From JAGVPT01 sp963772165 (GTDB taxonomy: Bacteria; Bacteroidota; Ignavibacteria; UBA10030; UBA8401), in NCBI GenBank assembly GCA_963772165.1, contig CAVYWA010000023.1, forward strand, positions 1 through 64,000: a stretch of 64,000 nt of DNA, given 5' to 3'. The notes below the pieces were generated by a model. It was not told where the DNA came from. It made no database searches and saw nothing but the letters and a program-made list of their open reading frames with translations. Shown here piece by piece: positions 27,358 to 36,468 of this stretch; positions within the stretch are counted from its first letter, which is position 1; every line of letters begins with the position of its first letter. Position numbers and translations under genes: made by a program.

Positions 27358-27846
27358 CTACCGTCGCGTGACAAAGTTCAGCCCTTTCGTTTTCTTCCCG
27401 GCCAGCTGCCGCAGGACTTTCACGACAATGCGGACGACCGATGCCTCGGTTTTCAAAAAGCTGAGATACCGTAAAATTTCTTTCTGCCGAGAAGGGGAGA
27501 GTTTCTCAAAAACAGTCCTCGCCCCTTTGTCCTTTAACAAGGCGCGGCGCAGTATTGGGTGCATTGGAACTATTCGCGGTTCGGGGTCGAATTCGACCTT
27601 TATCCGCGCCAAATCTCCGACATCAATTCCCGCACTGCGCCGCATGGGAGTGTTAAGATACAATCTCCATGTGCCTCGGTACTTTACGACGGTTTGTTTG
27701 AATTTGTTTCCTTTTAATTTTCCCCTGACAGGAAGAGGGCCTTTCGTTTTGTCGGATTTTCTGAATAATTCGTGTAAAATCTCTTCAGGAATTCCGACGT
27801 ATGGATTGATGCCGATCTTAAGAATCGTCGCGGAGAATGATTTCAT
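27358..27846 (-). CDS. DUF1905/YdeI (OmpD-associated) family protein
   Basis: 162 residues. Residues 1-90 match DUF1905: 'FSATILKIGINPYVGIPEEI' and 'GTWRLYLNTPMRRSAGIDVG', which continues 'DLARIKVEFDPEPR'. The C-terminal half matches the YdeI/OmpD-associated region ('FEKLSPSRQKEILRYLSFLK', then 'TEASVVRIVVKVLRQLAG'). Small cytoplasmic protein, biochemical role not established. Stand-alone. Confidence 0.85.
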   Translation of the reverse strand: MKSFSATILKIGINPYVGIPEEILHELFRKSDKTKGPLPVRGKLKGNKFKQTVVKYRGTWRLYLNTPMRRSAGIDVGDLARIKVEFDPEPRIVPMHPILRRALLKDKGARTVFEKLSPSRQKEILRYLSFLKTEASVVRIVVKVLRQLAGKKTKGLNFVTRR

Positions 27847-28151
27847 TTTTCGTTTAAACGCGTAATATTATTTATAATGACTGTTTGGTCGGCATTTCAG
27901 TTTTACCAATCAAGCTCTGTCCATCATAAATAAATCCGTGAAAGCAAAATTATTTCTGACCGGCCCTACGAAGGAGTAAATCTAACTGCTTGATCTAACC
28001 TCACCTGTAAGAGCGAACGGGCTCTTTGGCGGCTTTTGTTCCATCATATTCCCCTCAATTGAGAGTGGTTTTCCTTCTGTGGTTTGAGGATCGTATTTCA
28101 ACGAAAACGGTTTTGACGATTCTTATGGCAGGACCAATGATCGCGCTTGTG
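27847..28151. other. Intergenic region without a recognisable gene
   Basis: 305 bp. A plus-strand frame at 28026-28214 has no motif or ribosome binding site. Nothing else found. Confidence 0.45.
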
Positions 28152-28664
28152 TTAAACCGGGGAGCCTGTTTTCATCGCAACCCAGCCGACTCCGATGTGT
28201 TCCTTCGTTCGTAACCGATCGATGAGTGCCCCTGTATGATGCTGAATGTGGCGGATATTGTAGAACTGGAGTTCCAGCTTCTTGAACGGCAGCCAGTAAA
28301 ATCCCGATTCTGCATTCAAGTCCATTGCAGAAACTTTTTCCTCGGCTTCTTTTTTGCACACGTCAAGGTATTCGAGAATTTCTTCCTTGCTGTATGGTTC
28401 TCCGATCTCCGGCTTTGTATACGGCGGCCAGGGAAGGTTGCCGAGAAATTGGTGGCCCTCCCTGTGCTTCTTCCATGGAACAAATTGTTTCTCCGTTTCC
28501 TGCAAGTAGAGGTGAGTGTAGAAGAGAGCGTGATATGCAATGTGCCAGAACTTGTTTTTGAAGTCTTTGCTGCTCCATAGAGAAGGGGGACATTCGGTGA
28601 TCGCACTTCGCAGCATCTCGAGAGAGGCATAATATTGAGATTTGATGACGTCTTTCGTGTCCAT
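28152..28664 (-). CDS. DinB-like four-helix protein
   Basis: 170 residues of the DinB/YfiT-like superfamily. First helix 'YASLEMLRSAITECPPSLW', metal-site region 'FWHIAYHALFYTHLYL' with three His, and the last-helix 'QFYNIRHIQHHTGALIDRLR' with H-x-x-H-H. Members are often metal-dependent thiol transferases, but the substrate cannot be predicted. Its start is 5 bp after the stop of the membrane protein gene at 28670, so the two are probably co-transcribed. Confidence 0.85.
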   Translation of the reverse strand: MDTKDVIKSQYYASLEMLRSAITECPPSLWSSKDFKNKFWHIAYHALFYTHLYLQETEKQFVPWKKHREGHQFLGNLPWPPYTKPEIGEPYSKEEILEYLDVCKKEAEEKVSAMDLNAESGFYWLPFKKLELQFYNIRHIQHHTGALIDRLRTKEHIGVGWVAMKTGSPV

Positions 28665-28669
28665 GCAGA

Positions 28670-29335
28670 CTAATTCCTTTTATCTTTGAACAATGTATTG
28701 CCTTTCACCAGCCATGAAACGCCGAATGCCAATAGTGCAATAGATTCAAGGATCAACACCGGGTTGAACGCTGCAAGAAAAGTCTCCCGCAAAAAAAACG
28801 TATACACCGTGATACAAACGATCGCAAGAAACATGACAATTCCACAAAGACGATAGATTATGTTCCGTCGCTTTTTTTCTTTTCCCATGACACCGGGATG
28901 ACGTCTCGTGAAAAGGAAGAGCGAATTGAACGATAGGGCAAGAAAGAAAAGTGTACCGAATATCAAATGGATCTTTTCGGAAATATTGTCATCGATAAAA
29001 AACAATCCGACCCTGACAACTTTGCCGGAGAACATTGCCGTCGGAAAAAAAATCATCCCCAGCGCGAATATTCCGCTCATCTTCGCGACGATGTCGTCAA
29101 TTTTTTCATACCCTTTGTACGAGATGAGAAACAGAGCCACCCCGCTCAATATTCCCACCAAAAGATCACGCATGCTTGTGTAATAATAACCACTGATCGA
29201 TCCCTGGACGCCGGGTTCACCTTGTGTAATTCCTCCGAGGACGACGATAAAAGGGAGTGTGATTCCCAGAATACCTATTAATCTCCGCATCGCTAAATAT
29301 GAGACGATCAGACTTTTTTCTCGATTTGTCGACAT
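28670..29335 (-). CDS. Multi-pass membrane protein, DUF998-like
   Basis: 221 residues with about six hydrophobic helices. The N-terminal part 'GILGITLPFIVVLGG', then 'SISGYYYTSMRDLLVGILSG' and 'GYEKIDDIVAKMSGIFALGM' is a pattern I have seen in uncharacterised DUF998-like or frizzled-like bacterial membrane proteins. No catalytic motif is visible. Cotranscribed with the DinB-like gene. Confidence 0.65.
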   Translation of the reverse strand: MSTNREKSLIVSYLAMRRLIGILGITLPFIVVLGGITQGEPGVQGSISGYYYTSMRDLLVGILSGVALFLISYKGYEKIDDIVAKMSGIFALGMIFFPTAMFSGKVVRVGLFFIDDNISEKIHLIFGTLFFLALSFNSLFLFTRRHPGVMGKEKKRRNIIYRLCGIVMFLAIVCITVYTFFLRETFLAAFNPVLILESIALLAFGVSWLVKGNTLFKDKRN

Positions 29336-29382
29336 ACAATTTTTTTGCTTAATGAAATACCAACGTTTTTTGTGATTCGTCC

Positions 29383-29931
29383 CTACTTCCCGGATTGAAT
29401 CGTTCTGACCAGACCGGTAAGGTCATAACCTTTCGCCTTTATTTGATCGAGCAGGGTGTTGAGGGCCGACTCATTCATGACCGGAGTTCTCGAAAGCACC
29501 CACAAGTATTTGCGGGCGGGTTCACCGATGACGGCATAACTGTAGTCGGGTGCGAGAGCAATGATCCAATAATCGCCCCACACAAAAGGAAGGAAGGAGA
29601 GGAATGCGGGGGCGAACCGGACTTTGAGTTTTGACTTTGGCGCATCGTCGCCGGAAAGCTTTGCTTCCCCCTCCGCTTCTTCGATCTCTCCGTTTTCTTT
29701 TCGGCAGCGGTTGACAACTTTTATTCTTCCGTTGTCGAGCAATGTATACGTTGCCGTCACATCGCCGGCACACTGTTTCTGAAATCCGTTCGGCAATCGG
29801 GCGATCTCATACCATACTCCGGCGTACTTGTTGAGGTCCACAGTAGGAACGACCTCCAGCAGCTGTTTCGGTTGCTCCTGAGCGCTGCTTAGAGCAACGG
29901 GCAATGTGAGAACTGCCAAGAAGAAATACAT
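29383..29931 (-). CDS. Lipocalin family protein (Blc-like)
   Basis: Binds small lipophilic ligands in the periplasm. I start it at ATG 29931, which has CGGAGGACACGC upstream and begins a clean signal peptide ('MYFFLAVLTLPVALSSAQEQ'); upstream ATGs at 29982 and 30066 would bury it. The lipocalin motif G-x-W lies in 'DLNKYAGVWYEIARLPNGFQ', followed by 'KQCAGDVTATYTLLDNGRIK', 'NRCRKENGEIEEAEGEAKL', 'WGDYWIIALAPDYSYAVIG' and 'YLWVLSRTP', all in Blc order. No lipobox is clear, so it may be soluble rather than anchored. Confidence 0.92.
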   Translation of the reverse strand: MYFFLAVLTLPVALSSAQEQPKQLLEVVPTVDLNKYAGVWYEIARLPNGFQKQCAGDVTATYTLLDNGRIKVVNRCRKENGEIEEAEGEAKLSGDDAPKSKLKVRFAPAFLSFLPFVWGDYWIIALAPDYSYAVIGEPARKYLWVLSRTPVMNESALNTLLDQIKAKGYDLTGLVRTIQSGK

Positions 29932-30005
29932 GCGTGTCCTCCGGTCTTTGAGCGTGTGTGATAATTTGTTGTTAGTCTTCATCCGTAGCCTTTTTATTCG
30001 TCTCC

Positions 30006-30034
30006 CTCGTTTCCAGGTTTCACTTGGGAACGAG
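30006..30034. repeat. Short palindromic repeat (CGTTCCCAAG family), copy 2
   Basis: CTCGTTTCCAGG pairs with CTTGGGAACGAG through two G-T wobbles around a TTTCA loop. Same family as 22050-22074; both are followed by AT. Confidence 0.65.
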
Positions 30035-30062
30035 ATATTAATAGTGATGCCGTGACTTGGTG

Positions 30063-30626
30063 TCACGGCACCGCTTGACTCGCCGCATTTTCTTGGATGA
30101 GATAGAGGCGGTTATCTTCAACCTTATACAACAGCGGAGCTATGACAATTTTTGGGTACCGTAAGCGGAGCCGTTTCACTTCGCTCAAAACAAAATCTAC
30201 TTCGTTCCCGATTTCGAACATCGGGGCGAAGTGGAAAAAATGTTCTTCAGCCGATTGCTCCTGCCAGCCCGCCGCATCGACTAGTCCTTGAACAAATTGT
30301 TTTTTGCGCGCGATAAGGTTGACCATCCCGCATTGAGTATGCCCGATCAATGCAATACATCGGACCCCTCCAACAGCGATAGCATACGAAACTTTGAATT
30401 CGCTGTACCTCAAATTCGCGCCCCCTGTACGAATGATGAATGCAAAATTATCGGGGATGTGAAGATGCTTTCGATTGTCCATGCACATCCCGATCAACAA
30501 GCTAGCATTGGTGTACGGATCCAGCTTCCGTCCGAGGTTATGGTACTCGAGCAGGAGTCCGATCGGAGTTTCCCTGTATTGGGGAAGAATATCTTCTTTT
30601 GATGCAACCGTGATCAGTCTGTCCAT
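30063..30626 (-). CDS. Beta-type carbonic anhydrase-like protein
   Basis: 187 residues. Zinc ligands of the beta class are present: C48-x-D50-x-R52 in 'IGMCMDNRKHLHIP' and H96-x-x-C99 in 'IALIGHTQCGM', with 'FIIRTGGANLRYSEFKVSYA' between them. Length is at the short end. Known reaction: CO2 hydration to bicarbonate. Many small members of this group are uncharacterised, so activity is likely but not proven. Possible link: bicarbonate supply for carbamoyl phosphate chemistry elsewhere in the window, which is speculation. Confidence 0.85.
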   Translation of the reverse strand: MDRLITVASKEDILPQYRETPIGLLLEYHNLGRKLDPYTNASLLIGMCMDNRKHLHIPDNFAFIIRTGGANLRYSEFKVSYAIAVGGVRCIALIGHTQCGMVNLIARKKQFVQGLVDAAGWQEQSAEEHFFHFAPMFEIGNEVDFVLSEVKRLRLRYPKIVIAPLLYKVEDNRLYLIQENAASQAVP

Positions 30627-30738
30627 TCTATTCTCGTTTGTAAACTCCTTTTAAATTGTCTCGCGCAAAGGCGCAGAGTCGCAAATTGATTATCAAACAA
30701 AATCTTGGCACCTTCGCGGCTTAGCGAGAGGTATACTT

Positions 30739-30930
30739 AGAAACTATCTCAAAAACTCTGATAAATGTCATTCTGAACGGAGCGAAGCGGAGTGAAGAAT
30801 CCATGACAATCATGCACCGTGAATCTACGAGGCTTTAGTGTCGTGGATGCTTCTCCCGCCGCAAAACGGCGGGATCAGCATGACATTTACAAGTGCATTC
30901 TATATCGAAACCATTTTTGAGATAGCTTCT
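30739..30930. mobile_element. MITE-like palindromic element, 192 bp
   Basis: Outer inverted repeats AGAAACTATCTCAAAAA (30739-30755) and its complement at 30914-30930 match in 16 of 17 positions. Nested inside are TAAATGTCAT (30762-30771) and ATGACATTTA (30880-30889), then a core with GAACGGAGCGAAGCGGAG and a CCCGCC/GGCGGG hairpin. No coding capacity. It ends 6 bp from the SDR gene stop. Upstream (30660-30730) the sequence CAAAGGCGCAGAGTCGC looks like another common intergenic repeat type. Confidence 0.6.
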
Positions 30931-30935
30931 AATTT

Positions 30936-31712
30936 TTATCCCATCGGAAATGCCACTCCAGACAACCGGGCACATTCTGAAATGTATTTTTCCTGTACAG
31001 CGGTATCGGCAGCAGCCGGGAGAAAACTTCGTAATTTTTTATGATAAAAATATTTTCCCGAGACCAATGCTTCTTTTTCCCGACTCGTGGCGAGCCAAAC
31101 TTGTGTTTTAGGAGCTTCCTCAAGACTGTCGGGCGCTCCGGGTCCTCCCATTTTTGTAGCAACCCAGCCCGGCTCCAGCGCGTTGGACAAAACGTCTTTC
31201 CATCTTCGGGCGACAGCAAAAGCGAGGATGACATTGTGCAATTTAGTATCAGCGTAGGCGATCGACCCATTCCACGAGCGGGTATTCCATGTTAAATCTC
31301 GCAGGCTCGCATCGCCGCTTCGATGCATGCCCGAGCTTGTGTAGATCAAACGCTTCGGTTTGTTGATCAGACACGTGAGAATGTACGGCGCTAATGAATT
31401 TACGGCAAATAGTTGCAATAAACCATCGACCGTTTCGATACGATGCGATTCGCGATAGCCAACGCCTGCATTGTGAATGACGGCATCGAATGTGCCGAGA
31501 GCATTTATTTGTTCCGCAACGTGTTTGGTTTCCGCAATGCTTGAAAGGTCGCCGACCACTGCGGTTGCAGCTCCGGGAACATGGGACAATGCTTCGGTCG
31601 CCCGCTTTTGATTGCGGGCGTGTAATACCACATGGTGCCCATCTGCAATCAGCAATCGAGCGGCCATTAAGCCTAATCCATCGGCGGAACCGGTGATGAA
31701 AATTCTAGACAT
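30936..31712 (-). CDS. Short-chain dehydrogenase/reductase
   Basis: 258 residues, Rossmann fold. Cofactor loop 'IFITGSADGLGLMAARLL' (TGxxxGxG), 'HARNQKRATEA' after strand 2 suggesting NADP preference, 'GDLSS', 'DAVIHNAGVGY' (NAG), catalytic Ser in 'LIYTSSGMHRSG' and Y-x-x-x-K in 'SIAYADTKLHN'. Similar to the retinol dehydrogenase/WW-oxidoreductase-like SDR branch. Substrate unknown. Stand-alone. Confidence 0.92.
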   Translation of the reverse strand: MSRIFITGSADGLGLMAARLLIADGHHVVLHARNQKRATEALSHVPGAATAVVGDLSSIAETKHVAEQINALGTFDAVIHNAGVGYRESHRIETVDGLLQLFAVNSLAPYILTCLINKPKRLIYTSSGMHRSGDASLRDLTWNTRSWNGSIAYADTKLHNVILAFAVARRWKDVLSNALEPGWVATKMGGPGAPDSLEEAPKTQVWLATSREKEALVSGKYFYHKKLRSFLPAAADTAVQEKYISECARLSGVAFPMG

Positions 31713-32128
31713 GCAACTTAAATACCTACGAACTTTTATGATGGGCTAGTTTTTGGGGCTTTGCGAAATAAGGGCGAAGCGACGAGCAATCGTCACTAAA
31801 TAAAGGGAATTGTCCCCCTGTATGGATCCCTTTAGGACTTCGGCAAAGAACGCCCCGCAATGACCTGCAGTGACTCATTTTCAACGTAATGTCATTCCGG
31901 CTTTTGCTGGCATGACATCCGTTTTTGATTCAGTCTTCTCAAATTGAGCTACCACCCAATGACCTTTTCTCTAAAATACCCACTATTATAATGGACCGGA
32001 GCTAAACTGCGGCGGCGCAGGTACAGCAGTCGACGGTAACCAGTTGTTTCGCGCGTGCAAAATCGTTGACGGCCTCTTCCGTCAGTGAGCGCTTTTCGCC
32101 ATCATGCTCCGCGTGACTTGAGCGACTG
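31713..32128. other. Repeat-rich intergenic region
   Basis: About 416 bp. 31783-31865 holds a degraded relative of the GTCATTGCGAG repeat, ending CCGCAATGAC. From about 32120 down to 32010 the minus strand keeps an open frame ('EKRSLTEEAVNDFARAKQLV', ending 'DCCTCAAAV' at a stop near 32001) with no start or binding site; it may be a 3' gene relic or chance. TAACCAGT (32037-32044) and ACTGGTTA (32125-32132) form an inverted repeat. Confidence 0.45.
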
Positions 32129-32606
32129 GTTAGGCCGCAGTTCGCAGCCGTGACTAACGAGCCTGCTCATTGGCCTTGAGGCGGCTGCCATAGCTCGACC
32201 TTGTTTCCCTCTGGATCAATGACCCAGGCAAACTTCCCGTACTCGGATTCGTCAATCTTCTCGAGCACATTGCAGCCTTCTTGCTTCAAGGCCTTGACCA
32301 AGGCGAGGAGGTCTTCCACTCGGTAGTTGACCATGAAGGGAGCAGAGCTCGGAGCAAAGTGATTACTTTCTTGCGGATCGATGAGCCAAGCAGTTGTGCC
32401 TGCAACCGGCTTGCCCTCGGCGTCGGTCCAATCGAAGGCAGCTCCGCCCCAGGCTTGGACATCGATTCCCAAGTGCCGCTTGTACCAAGCCTGCAGCGAT
32501 GGAGCGTCTTTGGCCTTGAAGAAGATGCCGCCGATGCCAGTGACTCGTTTCATGTGACCTCCTACGTGTGGTGGTGGTGAGTGGAATGTTTCTTCTGCCG
32601 CCTAAC
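32129..32606 (-). mobile_element. Possible integron-type gene cassette carrying a VOC gene
   Basis: On the minus strand the unit opens with GTTAGGC (32606-32600), carries one gene with an AGGAGG binding site, and after the stop reaches GCCTAACCAGTCGCTCAAG (from 32135), which resembles the left half of an attC site (R'' GCCTAAC plus TCAAG). The two core sites are complementary, as expected for one cassette. I cannot fold a full attC downstream, and no integrase is in the window. Confidence 0.4.
32167..32553 (-). CDS. VOC (glyoxalase/bleomycin resistance-like) protein
   Basis: 128 residues of the vicinal oxygen chelate fold: 'GIGGIFFKAKDAPSLQAWYK', then 'RHLGIDVQAWGGAAFDW', and the second motif 'YRVEDLLALVKALKQEGCNV', then 'GKFAWVIDPEGNKVELWQPP'. 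Very strong ribosome binding site (AGGAGGTCAC) before ATG 32553. Substrate unknown. Small stand-alone VOC genes are common integron cassette cargo, which fits the flanking core sites. Base composition looks somewhat GC-richer than its neighbours by eye. Confidence 0.9.
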   Translation of the reverse strand: MKRVTGIGGIFFKAKDAPSLQAWYKRHLGIDVQAWGGAAFDWTDAEGKPVAGTTAWLIDPQESNHFAPSSAPFMVNYRVEDLLALVKALKQEGCNVLEKIDESEYGKFAWVIDPEGNKVELWQPPQGQ

Positions 32607-32815
32607 TATATATTATATTATTATTGATTTTTTTCAGCGTCTCCTCTTCCCGTGACGTCCATCGGCCCGGTGCAAGTGTGATAAAAGTAATGGTTCTCTC
32701 TTGTTTTGTCAAGCAACGCTGGAAAGAGAGTGCTGTGGTATGTGCTGTTCACAAAGAGCTTTAGCCGTCAGCTATCGGCTGTCGTTCCCATTGTTCTTAT
32801 ACGTGAAATTGCTCG

Positions 32816-34079
32816 TTATTTGAGTACGATAATTTTTTTAGTCTCGATGTATTCCCCTGCCTGGAATCTGTAAAAGTATGTCCCGCTCGAAATGCCGGCC
32901 GCGTTGAACGTTACCGAATGCATCCCCGCACTCTGCTCTCCATCCACGAGCGTGGCGATTTCTCTTCCGAGCACATCGTACACTTTTAACGTCACGCGAC
33001 TGTTCACTGGCACCTGATACCTGATGACTGTCTCCGGGTTGAACGGATTTGGAAAATTCTGATACAACGCGTACTGATCGGGCAATTGAGAATGACGGTC
33101 GTTCACGGATGTGGCAATGTCGGCAATTGGAATCCGCCACGCGCCGCTCGCCGTGCCTGCAAAGAGATATTTCTTGCTGGCCGCAACGCTGTTCACCGCG
33201 GCGCCTCCGAAAGCAGAGCTGACGACGGGGGTCCATGTCTTTCCCAGATCGGACGTTACGTAGAATCCCAGGTAACCGATACAAGCAAACAGAAGGCTGT
33301 CTGACTCCGCAAACATGCAGTATTCCAAATCATCCGGAAGTCCAATCTTTCGCGGCACCCATGTTGTATCGTTTCCGCTGTACATGAAAACACCATCCCA
33401 CGTTCCGGCAAAGATCGCCGTGTCAAACACAATCAACGCGCCGGCATCGCACCAATGGCTTCCGAGACCCACATATCTCCATGTTGAATCTCCCGGGTGC
33501 ATTACATGAGCACCTCCGAGAATGTCCAGCGTGGCGAAGATCCCTGACTCAGCGGAGACGATGCCGAGGACATTTACCATGTATATTGCACTGGATGAAT
33601 TGAGGGTTGCAAGTCCTTTATTATCCGCTATCCACGAAGTCCCGAAGTCTGTGCTTAGATAAACTCCGGCATTAGTGGCCGCGTAAAGGGTAGAATCGAC
33701 GTTCGCAAGTTGGTTTATCGAAGTTGAGACCCATATAAAACCGGCGTTGAATGTCTCCCACGTGTCCCCATTGTCCGAGGAACGGTATACTCCGGCATTG
33801 GTGCCGGCAAAAATGTATTTGCCCACAGAATTAAGTGATTGTATTGTGTCTGCGGTAATTTCGCCGGCCACGTTCATCCATGTCTCCCCGCCGTCGGTCG
33901 AGCGGTAGAGAGAATGTTGGTGGCCGCCCACGAACAACGTACTGTCCGATATCACGAGAATGCACGTAACAGGAATATACTGCATTTGTGGAATTTCAGA
34001 CCACTGCGCGACCGCGTCGTTCGTGCTCAGAGCAAAAATTGATAGCATCAATTAATCCGAAAAGAAATAATGTTTTCAT
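32816..34079 (-). CDS. T9SS cargo protein with beta-propeller repeats (frameshift in signal peptide)
   Basis: Exported protein with YCF48/BNR-type repeats ('YRSTDGGETWMNVAGE', 'YRSSDNGDTWETFNAG', 'YLSTDFGTSWIADNKG', 'YVTSDLGKTWTPV'), about five blades, then a type IX sorting domain (about 85 residues: 'YALYQNFPNPFNPETVIRYQ', 'VYDVLGREIATLVDGEQSAG', 'SSGTYFYRFQAGEYIETKK'). Start: ATG 34079 follows GGGAGGGAAAA and encodes 'MKTLFLFGL', but the main frame opens only at TTG 34051; one missing T near 34051 would join them into a normal signal peptide. Likely secreted or surface-attached through T9SS; ligand unknown. Confidence 0.85.
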
Positions 34080-34172
34080 TTTTCCCTCCCTCTATATTTT
34101 CAGGACTTTCTTTCTCAAATACCTGAAAGATCATTGCGAGGTATTTTCTGTAAACGCAACTCTCATTTTTGG

Positions 34173-34221
34173 GGAGATTGCTTCGTCTCCCGACGAAAAA
34201 CGTCGGGATCCCTGCAATGAC
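34173..34221. repeat. Dispersed hairpin repeat, copy B (inverted)
   Basis: Reverse complement of copy A at 27258-27304 with only a few differences: GGAGATTGCTTCGTCTCCC, the hairpin arms CCCGACG and CGTCGGG, ending GCAATGAC. Confidence 0.8.
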
Positions 34222-34297
34222 AATATTTCTATTTTTGAGGCTACTTCTAATAAGGTGCCCGACATCTTTCACCATGTTGTTCCCTGCTCATGTTTGC

Positions 34298-36252
34298 TCA
34301 TTGTCTCTTCCCCGCCATCGTTCTGTACTCCTGCGCTTTCGCATTGTCTCCAAGCGCCGCGTAACATGCTGCGGTGTTGAGATACCCTCCCTGAAAATTC
34401 GGGTCGAGCCGAACCGATTCAAGAAAATACGGAAGGGCCTTTGCATAATCTTTTTGGTTGGCAAAGACGGCTCCAATGTCGTTTTTGATCTTCGGCGATG
34501 AGGGGGATAATTTTTCAGCTTGCTGCAGATAGAAGAGTGCTTCGTCAAAATGCCCCGTCTGTGCAAGGAGAACGCCGAGCGGTGCCATAAAGTCCGGAAT
34601 CGACGGCCTAAGCCGGACGAGTACTTTGTATGCATCAATTGCTTTGTTGAAATTTCCGGCTGCCTGTTCTATGCGTGCACAATTCAGCCACACACGATCG
34701 TTTATGGAATCGAGCGCGACGTACCGCTCATAGCAAGCCGCGGCCTGGATAAATTCGCGGCGATCGCGATGGTAGATCGCAAGCTCTTCGTAAGCATCAA
34801 GGCAGGCTTGAGTCCCCCAAAGCTTTTTCTCCTCAAGAATTTCAAATCGGGCTACCGCGCTCTGCGCATCTGCATTGAGGGTGACCCAGGATCCCGTTTG
34901 AAGGAGCGTGACGACCCCGAGAACAACAGGGCACGATGTCTGGTATCTCTGTTATCTGAGACGGCGGTCCAGATTGCGATCGCCGCGACGGGAATTCCCA
35001 CGCTGAACGGCGCCGCGATATCCCAATCCCTGCTCATCCCAAGTGTGCAATTCAACACGCCAATCAAACCGACACCGCAACCCATCGCAAGGAGAAGGAA
35101 CCATTGGGATGTTTCCAGCGGCTTCCGTTTTTTCAGCGTTGCAACGATAGCAACAACGAGAAGTGCAACGGAGGCAGGAGTGCAAAGAAGAAATAGGTTC
35201 GCCACATCCGCCGCATGGCTCAGCGAGAACATGCCATAGGCCTGATGTTTTCCGGCAGGGCTGCCAAAAGGAAGGATATTGGTGCCAGCGTCGTTAAAGA
35301 CTTCTCGGAAAAAGGAAGGAGAGTACCCCGACACCGCAAGCAAGGCAATGAATATGGCTCCGGAAATAAACAGTGCTGCACCGGTTTCTGCCGCTTCTCC
35401 GCGCCGAAATCCAACATAGGCGAGATACACGAGTGCAGGAAAAAATGCCGCCGCTCCGAAATTCATCGACATCAAGAGGCCATATGCGGCCATGGCCCAA
35501 TAGATCGGGATTTTTTCTTTCAGGTAACCGGCCCCGAGAAGAAGAAAGAGAAATATTCCGACATACCCGGGCGCATAGTTTTCGACATAACCGAAAAAAA
35601 GTATGCTCACTCCTGATGCAAGGAGAAAGAAAAAAATCAAAATCCTGTCTGTTTCCTCGGCGACGAAAATTCCGATTCCTTTCCAGGCGATGATCGTGAA
35701 GACGATTCCTGAAATCGCGCTCAACCACAGGTACGCATCTTCGGGAGGAGTGAAGCTCTCAAGAAATGTAAAAAGACGGCAGAGTTGGAATACAAGAAAA
35801 CCGACGAAGGGCTCCCGTGCAAATCCGGTCAAATTAAGATTTTCCATGTTCTCGGGGAGTTTCAGGCTTTGCAGCTGCAAGTAGCCGTCTCCGAGAAAAT
35901 ATGTCGACGCTCGGAAATGGTCGAAGATAAACGCCATCCCAACGACCGCGATAATCCCCAGGATCCACCGCACCACCGGCGAACGGCCCTCCTCCAATTC
36001 GGCGGCTGATCGAATGAGGTCGATCAAATAAAACTGGACCGAGGGGATCATGATGATAAGCATCAGAAGCGAGACGATAACGCGGACTTCGATACTGTAG
36101 AAGGCGAGAAAATGAACCCCCCAATTCCATGCCGTCGGCTCAAACGCCGACCAGAGGTCCATCGCAATGAATGAGCCCACAAAAAAATAGATGATTGGAA
36201 AAATGAGTTTCTCTTCGGTTTCGCCTGTATCGATTGGAGTTAGGTTTGACAT
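34298..36252 (-). pseudogene. Multi-pass membrane protein with C-terminal TPR domain (frameshifted)
   Basis: Upstream part (36252 to about 34920): some ten to twelve hydrophobic helices, e.g. 'IIYFFVGSFIAMDLWSAFEP', 'ILIFFFLLASGVSILFFGYV' and 'LFLLCTPASVALLVVAIVAT'. At the CCCC run 34915-34918 (GGGG in the coding sense) one lost base breaks the frame; restoring it continues as 'VTLLQTGSWVTLNADAQSAV' and 'LDAYEELAIYHRDRREF' into TPR repeats ('WLNCARIEQAAGNFNKAIDA', 'LAQTGHFDEALFYLQQAEKL', 'FANQKDYAKALPYFLESVRL') to 34298. Restored length about 650 residues. Shape recalls membrane glycosyltransferase-like proteins with TPR tails, but no catalytic motif is clear. Likely intact in the cell if the indel is a read error. 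Confidence 0.7.
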
Positions 36253-36276
36253 GGAAGATGCCTGTGAGAGAGGTCT

Positions 36277-36374
36277 TGAGTGCTGAGTGCTAAGTTCTGA
36301 GTTCTGAGTTCTGAGTCCTGAGTCCTGAGTCCTGAGTCCTGAGTCCTTAGTCTTAAATCGCGAGTCTTAAGTTT
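36277..36374. repeat. Heptamer tandem array (TGAGTYC)n, ~14 units
   Basis: Units in strict 7-bp register: TGAGTGC twice, TAAGTTC, TGAGTTC twice, TGAGTCC five times, then TTAGTCT, TAAATCG, CGAGTCT and TAAGTTT. The largest array in the window, starting 25 bp upstream of the membrane/TPR gene start. Confidence 0.9.
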
Positions 36375-36468
36375 GACGGAGCGGTGCGACTTATGTTACT
36401 CAAACTCTTCAAAATTTTCCCCAGATGCAAATGGAAGGCAGCGTTACAGTTTGTTTTTTTAAGAAAAA

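Noticed and set aside
32030..32135. Complete attC site after the VOC gene
   Set aside because: Only the left half fits. The TAACCAGT/ACTGGTTA pair gives an 8-bp stem, but the inner arms do not pair and the right core would be GTTACCG, off consensus. I report only a possible cassette.
36277..36374. CRISPR array
   Set aside because: Units are 7 bp, contiguous and without spacers; no cas genes.
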